DNA of 64,000 nucleotides from VXNE01 sp965217825 (GTDB lineage: Bacteria > Pseudomonadota > Gammaproteobacteria > Pseudomonadales > Azotimanducaceae): NCBI GenBank assembly GCA_965217825.1, contig OZ244571.1, forward strand, positions 992,001-1,056,000. Direction: 5' to 3'. The translations under genes and the position numbers were made by a program. The notes below the pieces were generated by a model. That model was given only the letters and a program-made list of their open reading frames with translations. It made no database searches and was not told the DNA's origin. Shown piece by piece: positions 17,422 through 27,001 of this stretch (the stretch's first letter is position 1; each line of letters begins with the position of its first letter).

Positions 17422-17976
17422 CTATTCGCGGCCGAGCGGCTTCCAGATGACTTCGGCGACGCCGTTTTCCCGCGCGGCGGTTCGCGCCAGGACGAACAGA
17501 TAGTCGGAGAGCCTGTTCAGATACGCGCCGACGCCGGCTTCGACGAGCGGCGACAGGCTCTCCGCCTCCGCCCAGAACGCGCGTTCCGCCCGGCGCGTGG
17601 CGCTGCGCGCCACATGGGCGAGGGCGATGATCTCGTCGCCGCCGGGAAGGACGAACTCCTTCAGCGGCGGCAGTTCCCTGTTCAGTTCCCGAGTCTCGGC
17701 TTCGATCTGCGCCACGAGCGGTTCCCAGTCCACCGCCGTGCCGCCGGTGGCGACGGCGCCGCCGATATCGAACAGGCGAGACTGGATCCGCGTAACCGCC
17801 GGCTTGTGGTGTTCGGAAGTACGCGCGGCCAGCAGTCCGACGAAGCTGTTCGCCTCGTCCAGCGCGCCGATGAGGACGAGGCGCGGATGGTGTTTGGGAT
17901 AGCGTTCCGGACCGGCCAGCGATGTCTCGCCGCGGTCGCCGGTTCTGGTCACGACGCGGCTGATTCGGTTAGGCAC
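17422..17976 (-). CDS. PduO-type cob(I)yrinic acid a,c-diamide adenosyltransferase
   Basis: 184 residues, normal length. The N-terminal TRTGDRGETSLAGPERYPKH is the ATP-binding motif of PduO/MMAB transferases. LVLIGALDEANSFVGLLAAR is the conserved DE(L/A)NS helix, and YLNRLSDYLFVLAR closes the active site. It transfers the 5'-deoxyadenosyl group of ATP to cob(I)alamin, giving adenosylcobalamin. It overlaps the upstream MFS gene by 8 nt and ends the atl-ampG-pduO set. Confidence 0.92.
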   Translation of the reverse strand: MPNRISRVVTRTGDRGETSLAGPERYPKHHPRLVLIGALDEANSFVGLLAARTSEHHKPAVTRIQSRLFDIGGAVATGGTAVDWEPLVAQIEAETRELNRELPPLKEFVLPGGDEIIALAHVARSATRRAERAFWAEAESLSPLVEAGVGAYLNRLSDYLFVLARTAARENGVAEVIWKPLGRE

Positions 17977-19525
17977 TGGACTCCCTCGTTTTGGCCATGC
18001 GCCGCGTCAGCCAATATATCAGGAACAGGACCGGGACCCCTATCGCCGCGGTGCCGGCGAAGAAGGCGGGATAGCCGAAGGCCTCGACGACTTGCCCGGA
18101 GTAGCCGCCCAACACCTTGGGAAAGAGCGTCATGATGGAACTGAATATGGCGTACTGCACGGCCGTGAACGACAGGCTCGTGAGGCTCGACAGGTAGGCG
18201 ACGAAAGCCGCGCTCGCGAGCCCCGCGCTCAGGTTGTCGGCCGCGACGACGGCGTACAGGAGCGGCAGGTTGCCCGGCGATGCGGCGAGCGCGATGAACA
18301 GCAGATTGGTGCCCATGGCGAGCACGGCACCCAGCATCAGAACGCGTATCACCCTGTACTTGAGGGCGAGATAACCGCCCAGGAAGCCGCCGAGTATCGT
18401 CATCCAGATGCCGAACAGCTTGCTCGCGGTGGCGATCGCGTTCTTGCTGTAGCCCATGTCGACGTAAAAGACGTTGGCGATCACGCCCATGACGATGTCG
18501 GATACGCGATAGAAGCCAACCAGAAGCAGGATCGGCACCGCGATGCGACCGTAGCGCGCGAAGAAGTCCGCGACGGGGGCGACATAGGTGTCGCGCACCA
18601 TTTCGCGGCGAACGAGGCTGACCGAAACCGCTAGCCTGGCCGCGCCCAGCGCGAGCGCGAGCGCTGCGCCTATGCGTATGGCTTCTGCCAGGAATCCGGC
18701 GAGTGCGCCGTTCAGACCCGCCGTACCGGACAACCAGGCATCGACCGCGGCTACCGCGCCGGACGAGGCCGCGAACGCGGCGACGAATACGCCCGCCAGG
18801 ACGGCGAAGAGCAGCAGGAAACGCGCATAGTCGGACGTGCCGTGAAAGTAGTTCGACAGGTTTCGGCGAACCGGTTCGGCGATGATCAGCGTTGTCGCGA
18901 CACCGACCAGCATCGCGGCGGCCATGCAGAGATACGTCCACTTCCACGCATCGTGGAGATAGTTCTCCGCGGTGGTGCCGAAAGCGGTGGCGAGATATAG
19001 GGCCACGGCGCCTGCGACCAGCATCCCCGAGCGATAGCCGGCGATATATGAAGCGGCAAGCAGCGCCTGCATGGATTCGTCGGCAGCCTCGATGCGATAG
19101 GCGTCGACGACGATGTCCTGGGTGGCGGCGGAGAAGCCCAACGCCACGGCAGCCACGGCCATCATCAGGAGCCCTTGCGGCGTGGCGGGATCGCTGTACG
19201 CCATGAGGACGATGGCACCGATCACGGCGAACTGCGCGAACAGCAGCCAGGCCCGGCGTTGCCCGAGGCGATCGGTCAGGATCGGAAGCGGCAGCTTGTC
19301 GACCAGCGGCGCCCAGACGAACTTGAAGGAATAGCCGAGCGCGGCCCAACTGAAGTAGGTCACTGCGGCGCGTTCGATGCCGGCTTCCCGCAGCCAGATC
19401 GAGAGCGTGGCGAAGATCAGGAGCAGCGGCAGGCCCGATGAAAAGCCCAGAAACAGGAGCGCGGCGACCTTGGGGTGCAGGTAGGCCCGAAGCCCCGGCG
19501 CTCGTGACTCGGCGGAATGTTCCAC
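17969..19525 (-). CDS. ampG: AmpG-like MFS muropeptide permease
   Basis: 518 residues with about 12-14 hydrophobic segments. GFSSGLPLLLIFATLSIWLR at the N-terminus and AALGYSFKFVWAPLVDKLPL match AmpG, as do RRAWLLFAQ and ATQDIVVDAYRIE. AmpG imports GlcNAc-anhydroMurNAc peptides across the inner membrane for peptidoglycan recycling. The substrate is inferred from family only. It overlaps the downstream adenosyltransferase gene and lies 56 bp after the ATL gene. Confidence 0.88.
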   Translation of the reverse strand: MEHSAESRAPGLRAYLHPKVAALLFLGFSSGLPLLLIFATLSIWLREAGIERAAVTYFSWAALGYSFKFVWAPLVDKLPLPILTDRLGQRRAWLLFAQFAVIGAIVLMAYSDPATPQGLLMMAVAAVALGFSAATQDIVVDAYRIEAADESMQALLAASYIAGYRSGMLVAGAVALYLATAFGTTAENYLHDAWKWTYLCMAAAMLVGVATTLIIAEPVRRNLSNYFHGTSDYARFLLLFAVLAGVFVAAFAASSGAVAAVDAWLSGTAGLNGALAGFLAEAIRIGAALALALGAARLAVSVSLVRREMVRDTYVAPVADFFARYGRIAVPILLLVGFYRVSDIVMGVIANVFYVDMGYSKNAIATASKLFGIWMTILGGFLGGYLALKYRVIRVLMLGAVLAMGTNLLFIALAASPGNLPLLYAVVAADNLSAGLASAAFVAYLSSLTSLSFTAVQYAIFSSIMTLFPKVLGGYSGQVVEAFGYPAFFAGTAAIGVPVLFLIYWLTRRMAKTRESSA

Positions 19526-19581
19526 TACATGCGTGCCGGTTTCTTGAAAGGCGAGTTCGGAAAATCCGACGCCATGGTATG

Positions 19582-19911
19582 TCAGCCCGTGCGCCAGCGA
19601 AATCGCTTGAGGTTCACGCGGCCGTCTTCGAATACCACGCCTTCCGCCTCGAGCAGGGCCCGCTGGCGGGACGGATCAGCGATCGAGATGCGTCCCGCCG
19701 CGTTGATGACGCGATGCCACGGCAGCCTGGTGCCGGCGGGAAGACGCGATAGCGTCAACCCGACCTGGCGCGCGCCCCCGGGCAGGCCGGCGAGTTCGGC
19801 GATCTGGCCGTAGGTCGCCACGGTGCCTCGGGGAATTGCCGCGGTGACCTGCCAGATACGCTGTCGCAGGTTTACTCTTACGTCGGTTGGCTGCGCGCGG
19901 GGGGTGTCCAT
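19582..19911 (-). CDS. Alkyltransferase-like protein (MGMT fold, active-site Cys replaced by Trp)
   Basis: 109 residues of the MGMT DNA-binding domain: QVTAAIPRGTVATYGQIAEL, then GARQVGLTLSRLPAG, and LPWHRVINAAGRI. In true methyltransferases the last motif is PCHRV; here Cys is Trp (PWHR). That defines the non-catalytic ATL proteins, which flag O6-alkylguanine for nucleotide excision repair. The start ATG at 19911 shares bases with the ATG of the divergent fxsA gene (CCATGG). First gene of the probable operon with ampG and the adenosyltransferase. Confidence 0.85.
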   Translation of the reverse strand: MDTPRAQPTDVRVNLRQRIWQVTAAIPRGTVATYGQIAELAGLPGGARQVGLTLSRLPAGTRLPWHRVINAAGRISIADPSRQRALLEAEGVVFEDGRVNLKRFRWRTG

Positions 19912-20326
19912 GGGAAAGTGGTTGCTGGTTTTCGTCATTACGCCTCTGGTTGAAATGTATATCTTGATCGAGGTCGGGGGAATCATCGGATCGTGGCCCA
20001 CCATCGCCCTGGTGGTGCTTACAGCCGTCGTCGGCGTCGGTCTGATCCGCGCGCAGGGGTTCGCGACGTTGATGCGCGGGATGGCTCGCCTGAACGCCGG
20101 CGAACTGCCTGCGACCGAGATGGTCGAGGGCGTGATGCTGGCGCTGGCGGGCGCGCTCATGGTGACGCCCGGCTTCGTGACCGACACGGCCGGCTTCGTC
20201 CTGTTGACGCCGCGTTTGCGCCGGCGCCTGGCGGCCGAGTTGTTGCGGCGCTTTGTGCCGGTCGCGGGAGCGGACTCGGACAACCCCGAAGGCCGCACCA
20301 TCGAAGGCCGCTTCAGACGCCACTAG
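19910..20326 (+). CDS. fxsA: FxsA family membrane protein
   Basis: 138 residues with transmembrane segments at about residues 2-22, 26-46 and 75-100. MGKWLLVFVITPLVEMYILI, then ALVVLTAVVGVGLIRAQGFA and ALMVTPGFVTDTAGFVLLTP are typical of FxsA. In E. coli this inner-membrane protein relieves exclusion of phage T7 by the F plasmid; its cellular function is unknown. It is followed by a palindromic repeat and then groESL. Confidence 0.9.
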   Translation: MGKWLLVFVITPLVEMYILIEVGGIIGSWPTIALVVLTAVVGVGLIRAQGFATLMRGMARLNAGELPATEMVEGVMLALAGALMVTPGFVTDTAGFVLLTPRLRRRLAAELLRRFVPVAGADSDNPEGRTIEGRFRRH

Positions 20327-20330
20327 CAGA

Positions 20331-20366
20331 CTGTCGATCTTGCCCCCAATGCGGCAAGTCCGACAG
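20331..20366. repeat. Palindromic repeat copy (hairpin module only)
   Basis: A 36-bp interrupted palindrome 4 bp after the fxsA stop. Outer arms are CTGTCG/CGACAG and inner arms CTTGCCCC/GCGGCAAG (one mismatch), loop CAAT. It lacks the CCACAAAA...CCCAAGCCC module seen in the other two loci. It could act as a 3'-end stabiliser or attenuator for fxsA. Confidence 0.85.
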
Positions 20367-20405
20367 GCTGTTTGGCCCGCAGCGAAAATCGATCGAAAAT
20401 CGGGG

Positions 20406-20433
20406 TTGAATATCGACGAACCGCCCCTATCAT
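20406..20433 (+). promoter_or_regulatory. groESL promoter (sigma-70 and/or sigma-32-like)
   Basis: TTGAAT at 20406-20411 and TATCAT at 20428-20433 are 16 bp apart, fitting sigma-70. The same stretch also contains TTGAA followed after 13 bp by CCCCTATCAT, close to the sigma-32 pattern (CTTGAA, CCCCATNT). It ends 15 bp before the CIRCE element. Confidence 0.55.
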
Positions 20434-20448
20434 ATGCCTCGCCCCGGA

Positions 20449-20475
20449 TTGGCACTCTCAATCGGAGAGTGCTAG
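20449..20475. promoter_or_regulatory. CIRCE operator (HrcA site)
   Basis: TTGGCACTC, 9 bp, GAGTGCTAG: one mismatch per arm from the consensus TTAGCACTC-N9-GAGTGCTAA. It sits at the expected transcript start, 95 bp upstream of the groES ATG. It implies an HrcA repressor elsewhere in the genome. Confidence 0.93.
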
Positions 20476-20569
20476 TTGGAGGGAACCTCCGTTGGGGCGG
20501 GAACAAGAGACTTGGGTGAAGGCGCGGCCAACGCGTCGATTGGGAACAATATCTCGGGAGAATCAGGAC

Positions 20570-20860
20570 ATGAACATTCGACCCCTACATGATCGTGTGG
20601 TGGTGCGCCGCGTGGAAGAAGACGCGACGTCCGCGGGCGGAATCGTGCTGCCGGATACGGCGTCGGAGAAGCCTTCTCAGGGCGATGTGCTCGCCGTGGG
20701 ACCTGGCAAGGTACTCGACGATGGCAGCGTGCGCGCGGTCGACCTCAAGGTTGGCGACAGGGTGGTCTTCGGCCAATACGGCGGAAGCACGGTGAAAGTC
20801 GATGGGGAGGAGCTTCTCATCCTCTCCGAAAACGAAATTTTCGGCGTGCTGGAAGACTAG
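20570..20860 (+). CDS. groES: Co-chaperonin GroES
   Basis: 96 residues, standard length. MNIRPLHDRVVVRRVEEDAT, then SAGGIVLPDTASEKPSQGDV (mobile-loop region) and VDGEELLILSENEIFGVLED are canonical. It caps GroEL to enclose folding clients. The start at 20570 follows CGGGAGAATCAGGAC; an open frame back to 20372 is untranslated leader containing CIRCE. First gene of the groESL operon. Confidence 0.98.
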   Translation: MNIRPLHDRVVVRRVEEDATSAGGIVLPDTASEKPSQGDVLAVGPGKVLDDGSVRAVDLKVGDRVVFGQYGGSTVKVDGEELLILSENEIFGVLED

Positions 20861-20913
20861 CCTCGGCACGACGGACAAAAGCTGACAGGAACAGAGGAAT
20901 CTAGGAGAAAACG

Positions 20914-22551
<1,638 letters not shown>

Positions 22552-22564
22552 CTCGCCTCAACCG

Positions 22565-22592
22565 AAAAAACCCCGCTCCGGCGGGGTTTTTT
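22565..22592 (+). terminator. Intrinsic terminator of groESL
   Basis: AAAAAACCCCGC, loop TCCG, GCGGGGTTTTTT: a perfect stem ending in a T-run 13 bp after the groEL stop. The symmetrical A/T tracts make it potentially bidirectional. Confidence 0.95.
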
Positions 22593-22711
22593 CTGCGCCA
22601 AAGCTTTTCGCAACGGCAGCGGTGGACGCGGTCGAGGGGCGGACAGTCGCATTGCGCGACGCGGCGGCGCGCGAGTATTATCGGGCGAACAACAATGATC
22701 GGGGTCGGACG

Positions 22712-23359
22712 ATGGAAGAAGTCATCAACTACTTGGCGCGCTGGGGTCACATGCTGGCGGGCATTACCTGGATAGGCCTGCTTTACTACTTCAACTTTGT
22801 GCAGACGGAGTATTTCAAGGAGGCCGAAGACAACGCTCGGGTGGACGCGTTCACCAAGCTCGCGCCCCGCGCGCTGTGGTGGTTTCGTTGGGCGGCGGCG
22901 CTGACATTCCTGACCGGCTTGATATTGCTCTACTTCATCGGCATGGGCGCCACCGTGGATATCTTTCTCGCCGCCGTGATGGCGACCCTGATGTTTCTCA
23001 ACGTCTGGCTCATCATCTGGCCGAACCAGAAGATCGTCATCGCTTCCAACGAACAGATCAAGGGTGGCGGCGAAGCGCTCCCGGAAGCGGCGGCAGCCGC
23101 GCCGAAGGCGGCGCTGGCGTCGAGAACCAATACGCTCCTTTCGCTGCCCATGTTGTTCCTGATGGGTTCGAGCGCCCACTATGCGCACGGCGGGTTCAAC
23201 GACAGCATGAACGCCCTTGTCGTGGGCCTTGTCATCATCGCGGCGCTCGAACTCAATGCCATCTTCGGCAAGCAGGGTCCGATCACCACGGTGCGCGGTG
23301 TGATCGTCAGCAGCCTGGTCCTGACTGCGGTGTTCTGGGGCGTCGTGGAGGTGCTGTAG
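22712..23359 (+). CDS. PuuD-like (urate oxidase N-terminal) membrane protein
   Basis: 215 residues from the ATG at 22712 with about six hydrophobic segments. RWGHMLAGITWIGLLYYFNF at the start, ALWWFRWAAALTFLTGLILL and FLNVWLIIWPNQKIVIA match the membrane domain of PuuD, the urate hydroxylase. Canonical PuuD has a C-terminal cytochrome c domain with CxxCH; none is present here. An electron acceptor would have to be separate, or the protein may do something else. No other purine genes are nearby. Confidence 0.75.
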   Translation: MEEVINYLARWGHMLAGITWIGLLYYFNFVQTEYFKEAEDNARVDAFTKLAPRALWWFRWAAALTFLTGLILLYFIGMGATVDIFLAAVMATLMFLNVWLIIWPNQKIVIASNEQIKGGGEALPEAAAAAPKAALASRTNTLLSLPMLFLMGSSAHYAHGGFNDSMNALVVGLVIIAALELNAIFGKQGPITTVRGVIVSSLVLTAVFWGVVEVL

Positions 23360-23372
23360 CCGCGTCACTTTT

Positions 23373-23405
23373 CGGCGCGCGCTCGCAATGGTGCGGCGCG
23401 CGCCG
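23373..23405 (+). terminator. GC-rich hairpin after the PuuD-like gene
   Basis: CGGCGCGCGC / GCGCGCGCCG: perfect 10-bp arms around a 13-nt loop, 14 bp after the stop codon. No T-run follows, so it may be a pause or 3'-end stabilising element rather than a classic terminator. Confidence 0.5.
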
Positions 23406-23474
23406 ATCCTGCTTCCCCAGCGGCGAAGTTCTGCCTAAACTTCCGTTGTCTTCGCAACGCGGGAGCACCGTACC

Positions 23475-24242
23475 TTGAGCGAGCCGGTTCAACCCCAGTT
23501 CGACCCCCCGATAGCTGCTTCGCCGAGTGACTTGCCGAGACGCTCGCGTGGGCGCCCGCCCGGCGGAGGAGGTGCCGGGCGAGGTATCGGCATGAGCTTG
23601 CTGCTGGCGTTGATGATCGGAGGCTTCGGCATCGGCGGATGGTTCGTCTTCAACCAGCAACAGGAACTGCTGGCAAGCGAGCGCGAGCGGGCGGAGACCG
23701 AAAAGCGGCTGGGGCACCTCGAGGCGCGCCAGCGCGCGACCGATGAAAACATGAGCGAAACGGGCGAAGACACGAACGAACAGTTGACGTTCTGGGAGTC
23801 GGAAATACGCAAGGTCTGGGACGTCGCGAACAAGCGCAACAAGAAGTGGATCCAGGACAACCAGGCGGCGATCACCAGGCATCAGTCGACCCTGAATAGC
23901 GTGGAGGCGAGCTTGGCGGACCTCAGGAGTGCCGTGTCTCGCAACGATGCCAAGCTGCAGCAGCAGGGGGAAATCGTTGAGCGGCTGGCTGATGTACAGG
24001 AGCAGGTGCGGACCCTTGTTCGTCAACACAGGGACTTGGTGGATGCGGTCAACACGTCGCGCCAGGTCGTCGCGACGCTGAAAGCATCGCTGGAGCCGCG
24101 AGTCGAAAAGATCGAGGAAGCGATCAGCGCGATCGACGGCTCCCGGCAGACGACGGGCGCCCAATGGAGCCGGTTGCGCGCGCGCCTCGACGCGCTGGAG
24201 CGCCAGCTCAACGAGAGCGTTCCCGAGCCACTAGTCGAGTAG
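23475..24242 (+). CDS. Single-pass membrane protein with long periplasmic coiled coil
   Basis: 255 residues from a TTG start at 23475. A proline/arginine-rich cytoplasmic N-terminus (about 38 residues) precedes one transmembrane helix (SLLLALMIGGFGIGGWFVFN). Heptad-rich coiled coil runs from about residue 62 to the end. No catalytic motif is visible. The layout suggests a structural or cell-envelope scaffold. No family name can be assigned with confidence; ordered, charge-rich heptads support a real protein. Confidence 0.65.
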   Translation: MSEPVQPQFDPPIAASPSDLPRRSRGRPPGGGGAGRGIGMSLLLALMIGGFGIGGWFVFNQQQELLASERERAETEKRLGHLEARQRATDENMSETGEDTNEQLTFWESEIRKVWDVANKRNKKWIQDNQAAITRHQSTLNSVEASLADLRSAVSRNDAKLQQQGEIVERLADVQEQVRTLVRQHRDLVDAVNTSRQVVATLKASLEPRVEKIEEAISAIDGSRQTTGAQWSRLRARLDALERQLNESVPEPLVE

Positions 24243-24255
24243 CCAAGCCCGGAGC

Positions 24256-25104
24256 TTATTCGCCCCCGCGGACTGCGGCTATGCGGCGATCCTTCGCCTG
24301 CCACAGTCCGTCCACCCATCGGTTGAGGATCTCGCGCCTGTCACCGGAGTTGTTCGTCAACGACTCCGGCACCGCGAGGGTATCGACCGTCACATCGATG
24401 CGGGGACAGCGGCCGCAGAGGAAATCCCAGAATCCCGGCACCCCTTCGGGATAGTGGATGATCACGTCCACGAGCGCGGTTGCACGGTCGCCAAGCGCCG
24501 TCGCGACGTAGCTGAGGCCGGTCGGTCTGGGTTTCAGCAGATAGCGGTATGGAGACGCCTGGACGGCATGTTTCGCATCCGTGAAGCGCGTGCCCTCGAG
24601 AAAGCTCAGCACTGATGTGGGACATTCCACGAAGCGGCGGCAGGCGTTGAGCGTCGCATTCCTGTCGTGCTCCCGAAGTTCCGGGTTTTGCGCCAGCCGT
24701 TCGCGTCCGTAGCGCCGCACATAGGGAAACCCCAGGAACCACATGGCGACCCCCACCAGTGGCGCCCAGATCAATTCCCGCTTGGTGAAGAACTTCAGCG
24801 GCGGAATGCGACCGAGCAACGTGTTCTGCAGGACGATGATGTCGACCCACGACTGGTGATTGCTCACAACCAGGTACCAGCCGTTTCGAACAAGACCCTC
24901 GGCGTCGCTGAAACGCGTGTCAATGACCGTAAGTCGAAGCAGCCGCACTAGCAAACAGTTGCTCGCCACCCAGCCGTCGATGATGCGATCCATCAAGCCG
25001 CCGAGCCCGGCGCGCATCCGACCACGGGGCAACGCCAGGCGCACGCAGCCCATGACGTACAGCGGCACACACAACAGCGTGGTGTGAAGCGCAATAAACG
25101 TCAT
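24256..25104 (-). CDS. Lysophospholipid acyltransferase family protein (PlsC/YihG-like)
   Basis: 282 residues from MTFIALHTTLLCVPLYVMG, which forms an N-terminal membrane anchor. The acyltransferase box NHQSWVD (H-x4-D) and the downstream FLEGTRFTD and YLLKPRPTGL are as in the YihG/YcgJ-like branch of 1-acyl-glycerol-3-phosphate acyltransferases. It would transfer acyl chains to lysophospholipid at the inner membrane. A start at 25131 adds nine residues. It converges with the coiled-coil gene (13-bp gap) and is divergent from sbcB. Confidence 0.88.
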   Translation of the reverse strand: MTFIALHTTLLCVPLYVMGCVRLALPRGRMRAGLGGLMDRIIDGWVASNCLLVRLLRLTVIDTRFSDAEGLVRNGWYLVVSNHQSWVDIIVLQNTLLGRIPPLKFFTKRELIWAPLVGVAMWFLGFPYVRRYGRERLAQNPELREHDRNATLNACRRFVECPTSVLSFLEGTRFTDAKHAVQASPYRYLLKPRPTGLSYVATALGDRATALVDVIIHYPEGVPGFWDFLCGRCPRIDVTVDTLAVPESLTNNSGDRREILNRWVDGLWQAKDRRIAAVRGGE

Positions 25105-25174
25105 CGCGATGCCGCCGCGCAGCGTTCCCATGCCGCATCTTTAACACACCAAAAGAGAGGGTGCCACGACGCCC

Positions 25175-25513
25175 GGACATTAGGGACAGCCATCCGGGAC
25201 AGCAGGGACACGCATCCGGGACAGCCACTGGGACAGCCACCCCGGACATTAGGGACACCCATCCAGGACAGCCATAGTGATGGGACAGCCATTGGGACAG
25301 CCACCTTTGGGACAGCCATCCACCCGGGAACGGGACAGCCATAGGGACACCCACCTGGGACAGCCGCCCGGTGACAGCCATAGGACACCCACCTTTGGGA
25401 CAGCCACGATTCAATTCATTAGGGACACCCATTAGGGACACTCACCCATTAGGGACACTCACCCATTAGGGACACTCACCCATTAGGGACACCCACGTTG
25501 GGACAGCCACCCG
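25175..25513. repeat. Array of about 22 degenerate GGGACA-type short repeats
   Basis: The core GGGACA(G/C)(C/T)CA recurs about 22 times over 340 bp with variable spacing. The right side is regular: CATTAGGGACACTCACC repeats in perfect 17-bp units. The array fills the intergenic region between the divergent acyltransferase and sbcB genes. No protein-like frame is convincing; open frames through it encode only low-complexity peptides. Its origin is unknown. Confidence 0.9.
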
Positions 25514-25573
25514 TCCGTTTGCCGGGGTGGATCGGCTGCTCGCGCCGCCGAAAGCGCGTACCATGGCTTGCGC

Positions 25574-27001
25574 ATGGAAGCACCCGCCGACACCTTCCTC
25601 TGGTACGACATAGAAACATCGGGCATATCGCCCGCGAATGACCGGATGGTGCAGTTTGCGAGTTTGAGGACGGACGCCGATCTCAAGCCCATCGATCCGC
25701 CTTTCTCCACTTACGTCCAGTTGGCCCCCGAAGTCGTGCCATGGCCGGAGGCTCTCCTGGTGACGGGAATCACCCCGCAGACGTTGGCGACAGGTCGCCC
25801 CGAATGGGAGGCGATGACGGAGATTCATCGCATTTTCGAGATGCGGCGCACGTGCGTCGTGGGCTACAACAACCTGCTGTTCGACGACGAGTTCATTCGC
25901 TATACGCTATACAGAAACCTGTTGGACCCCTACGCGAGAGAGTGGCGCGACGGCAATTCCCGGTGGGACATCATCGACCTGGTTCGCGCCGCAGCCGCGT
26001 TGCGGCCACAGGGCATCGAGTGGCCCATCATCGACGACAGACCTTCATTTCGTCTGCAGGCGATCGCCGAAGCAAACGGTCTGACGCACGAAATCCCGCA
26101 TAACGCCCTGTCCGACGTGCGCGCCACCATCGAGGTCGCCCGCCTGATCAGCAAGCGCCAGCCGAAGCTGTACCAGTACGGCCTGGGCTTGCGGTCGAAA
26201 GACGTCGCGCGGCGGATGCTTCTGCCGTTCGGACGGCAAATCTGCATCCATTCTGCGAGGACTTTTGGGAACGCGCGCTACGCGACGGCGCCGGTGCTAT
26301 CGGTTGCGCAGCACCCGGAAATCGACGCCAGCATCATCGTCGCGGATCTCGGCCGCGATGTTTCCGCGCTCATCGAAGATTCGGCGGAAGATCTCGCCCA
26401 GGCGTTGTTCGCGAAGGAAGCGGAAGAACGACCGCCGCTGCACCAGGTGAGACTCAACAGGTGCCCGTTTCTTGCGCCCTTGAGCGTACTGCGGCCGGCG
26501 GATGCGAAGCGCATAGGCATCGACCGGGACCTGGTGCTAGAGCGGCAGGCCGCCCTGGCGGCAACACCCGATCTCGACAAGAAGCTCGCGCATGTATACG
26601 GCAGACGCGACGACGAACGCGGCGACAGGTCCCGAGATGTGGAGGAACGACTATACGAAGGCTTCACTTCCAATGCGGATCGCAGCCGATGTGACAGCCT
26701 CCAGCGTGAACTGCGCGCCAGCACGCCCTGGCCGGACATTTCGTTCGCGGACTCCCGCCTGCGGGAACTCGGCGATCGTTTGCGCGCGCGGCTGCGTCCG
26801 GAGTCGCTCGACGTGTCTCAGCAAGCGGCCTGGAAGCGACACATCGTTGATCGCCTGACCGAGGAACACCCCAGGCGCCTGACCGTCGCCGCGTATCGGC
26901 GCGATGTGGAAGAACGTTTGCGCGGCGGCGGCGGAGACCGCGAGAAGCTCGGCGCGCTGCACGCTTACGGACTGGAACTCGAACGCCGCGCCCACGCATG
27001 A
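25574..27001 (+). CDS. sbcB: Exodeoxyribonuclease I (SbcB)
   Basis: About 475 residues. Exo I motif WYDIETSG supplies the DEDD Asp and Glu, VVGYNNLLFDDEFIRYTLYR the second Asp, and HNALSDVRATIEVARLI the third. The SH3-like and C-terminal helical domains follow to the end. It degrades single-stranded DNA 3' to 5' and acts in mismatch repair and recombination. The ATG at 25574 is chosen; 25568 is also in frame. Its stop overlaps the next start (ATGA). Confidence 0.95.
   Translation: MEAPADTFLWYDIETSGISPANDRMVQFASLRTDADLKPIDPPFSTYVQLAPEVVPWPEALLVTGITPQTLATGRPEWEAMTEIHRIFEMRRTCVVGYNNLLFDDEFIRYTLYRNLLDPYAREWRDGNSRWDIIDLVRAAAALRPQGIEWPIIDDRPSFRLQAIAEANGLTHEIPHNALSDVRATIEVARLISKRQPKLYQYGLGLRSKDVARRMLLPFGRQICIHSARTFGNARYATAPVLSVAQHPEIDASIIVADLGRDVSALIEDSAEDLAQALFAKEAEERPPLHQVRLNRCPFLAPLSVLRPADAKRIGIDRDLVLERQAALAATPDLDKKLAHVYGRRDDERGDRSRDVEERLYEGFTSNADRSRCDSLQRELRASTPWPDISFADSRLRELGDRLRARLRPESLDVSQQAAWKRHIVDRLTEEHPRRLTVAAYRRDVEERLRGGGGDREKLGALHAYGLELERRAHA

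Noticed and set aside
25175..25513. CRISPR array
   Set aside because: The repeated unit is 9-17 bp, degenerate, with no unique spacers of regular length and no cas genes nearby.
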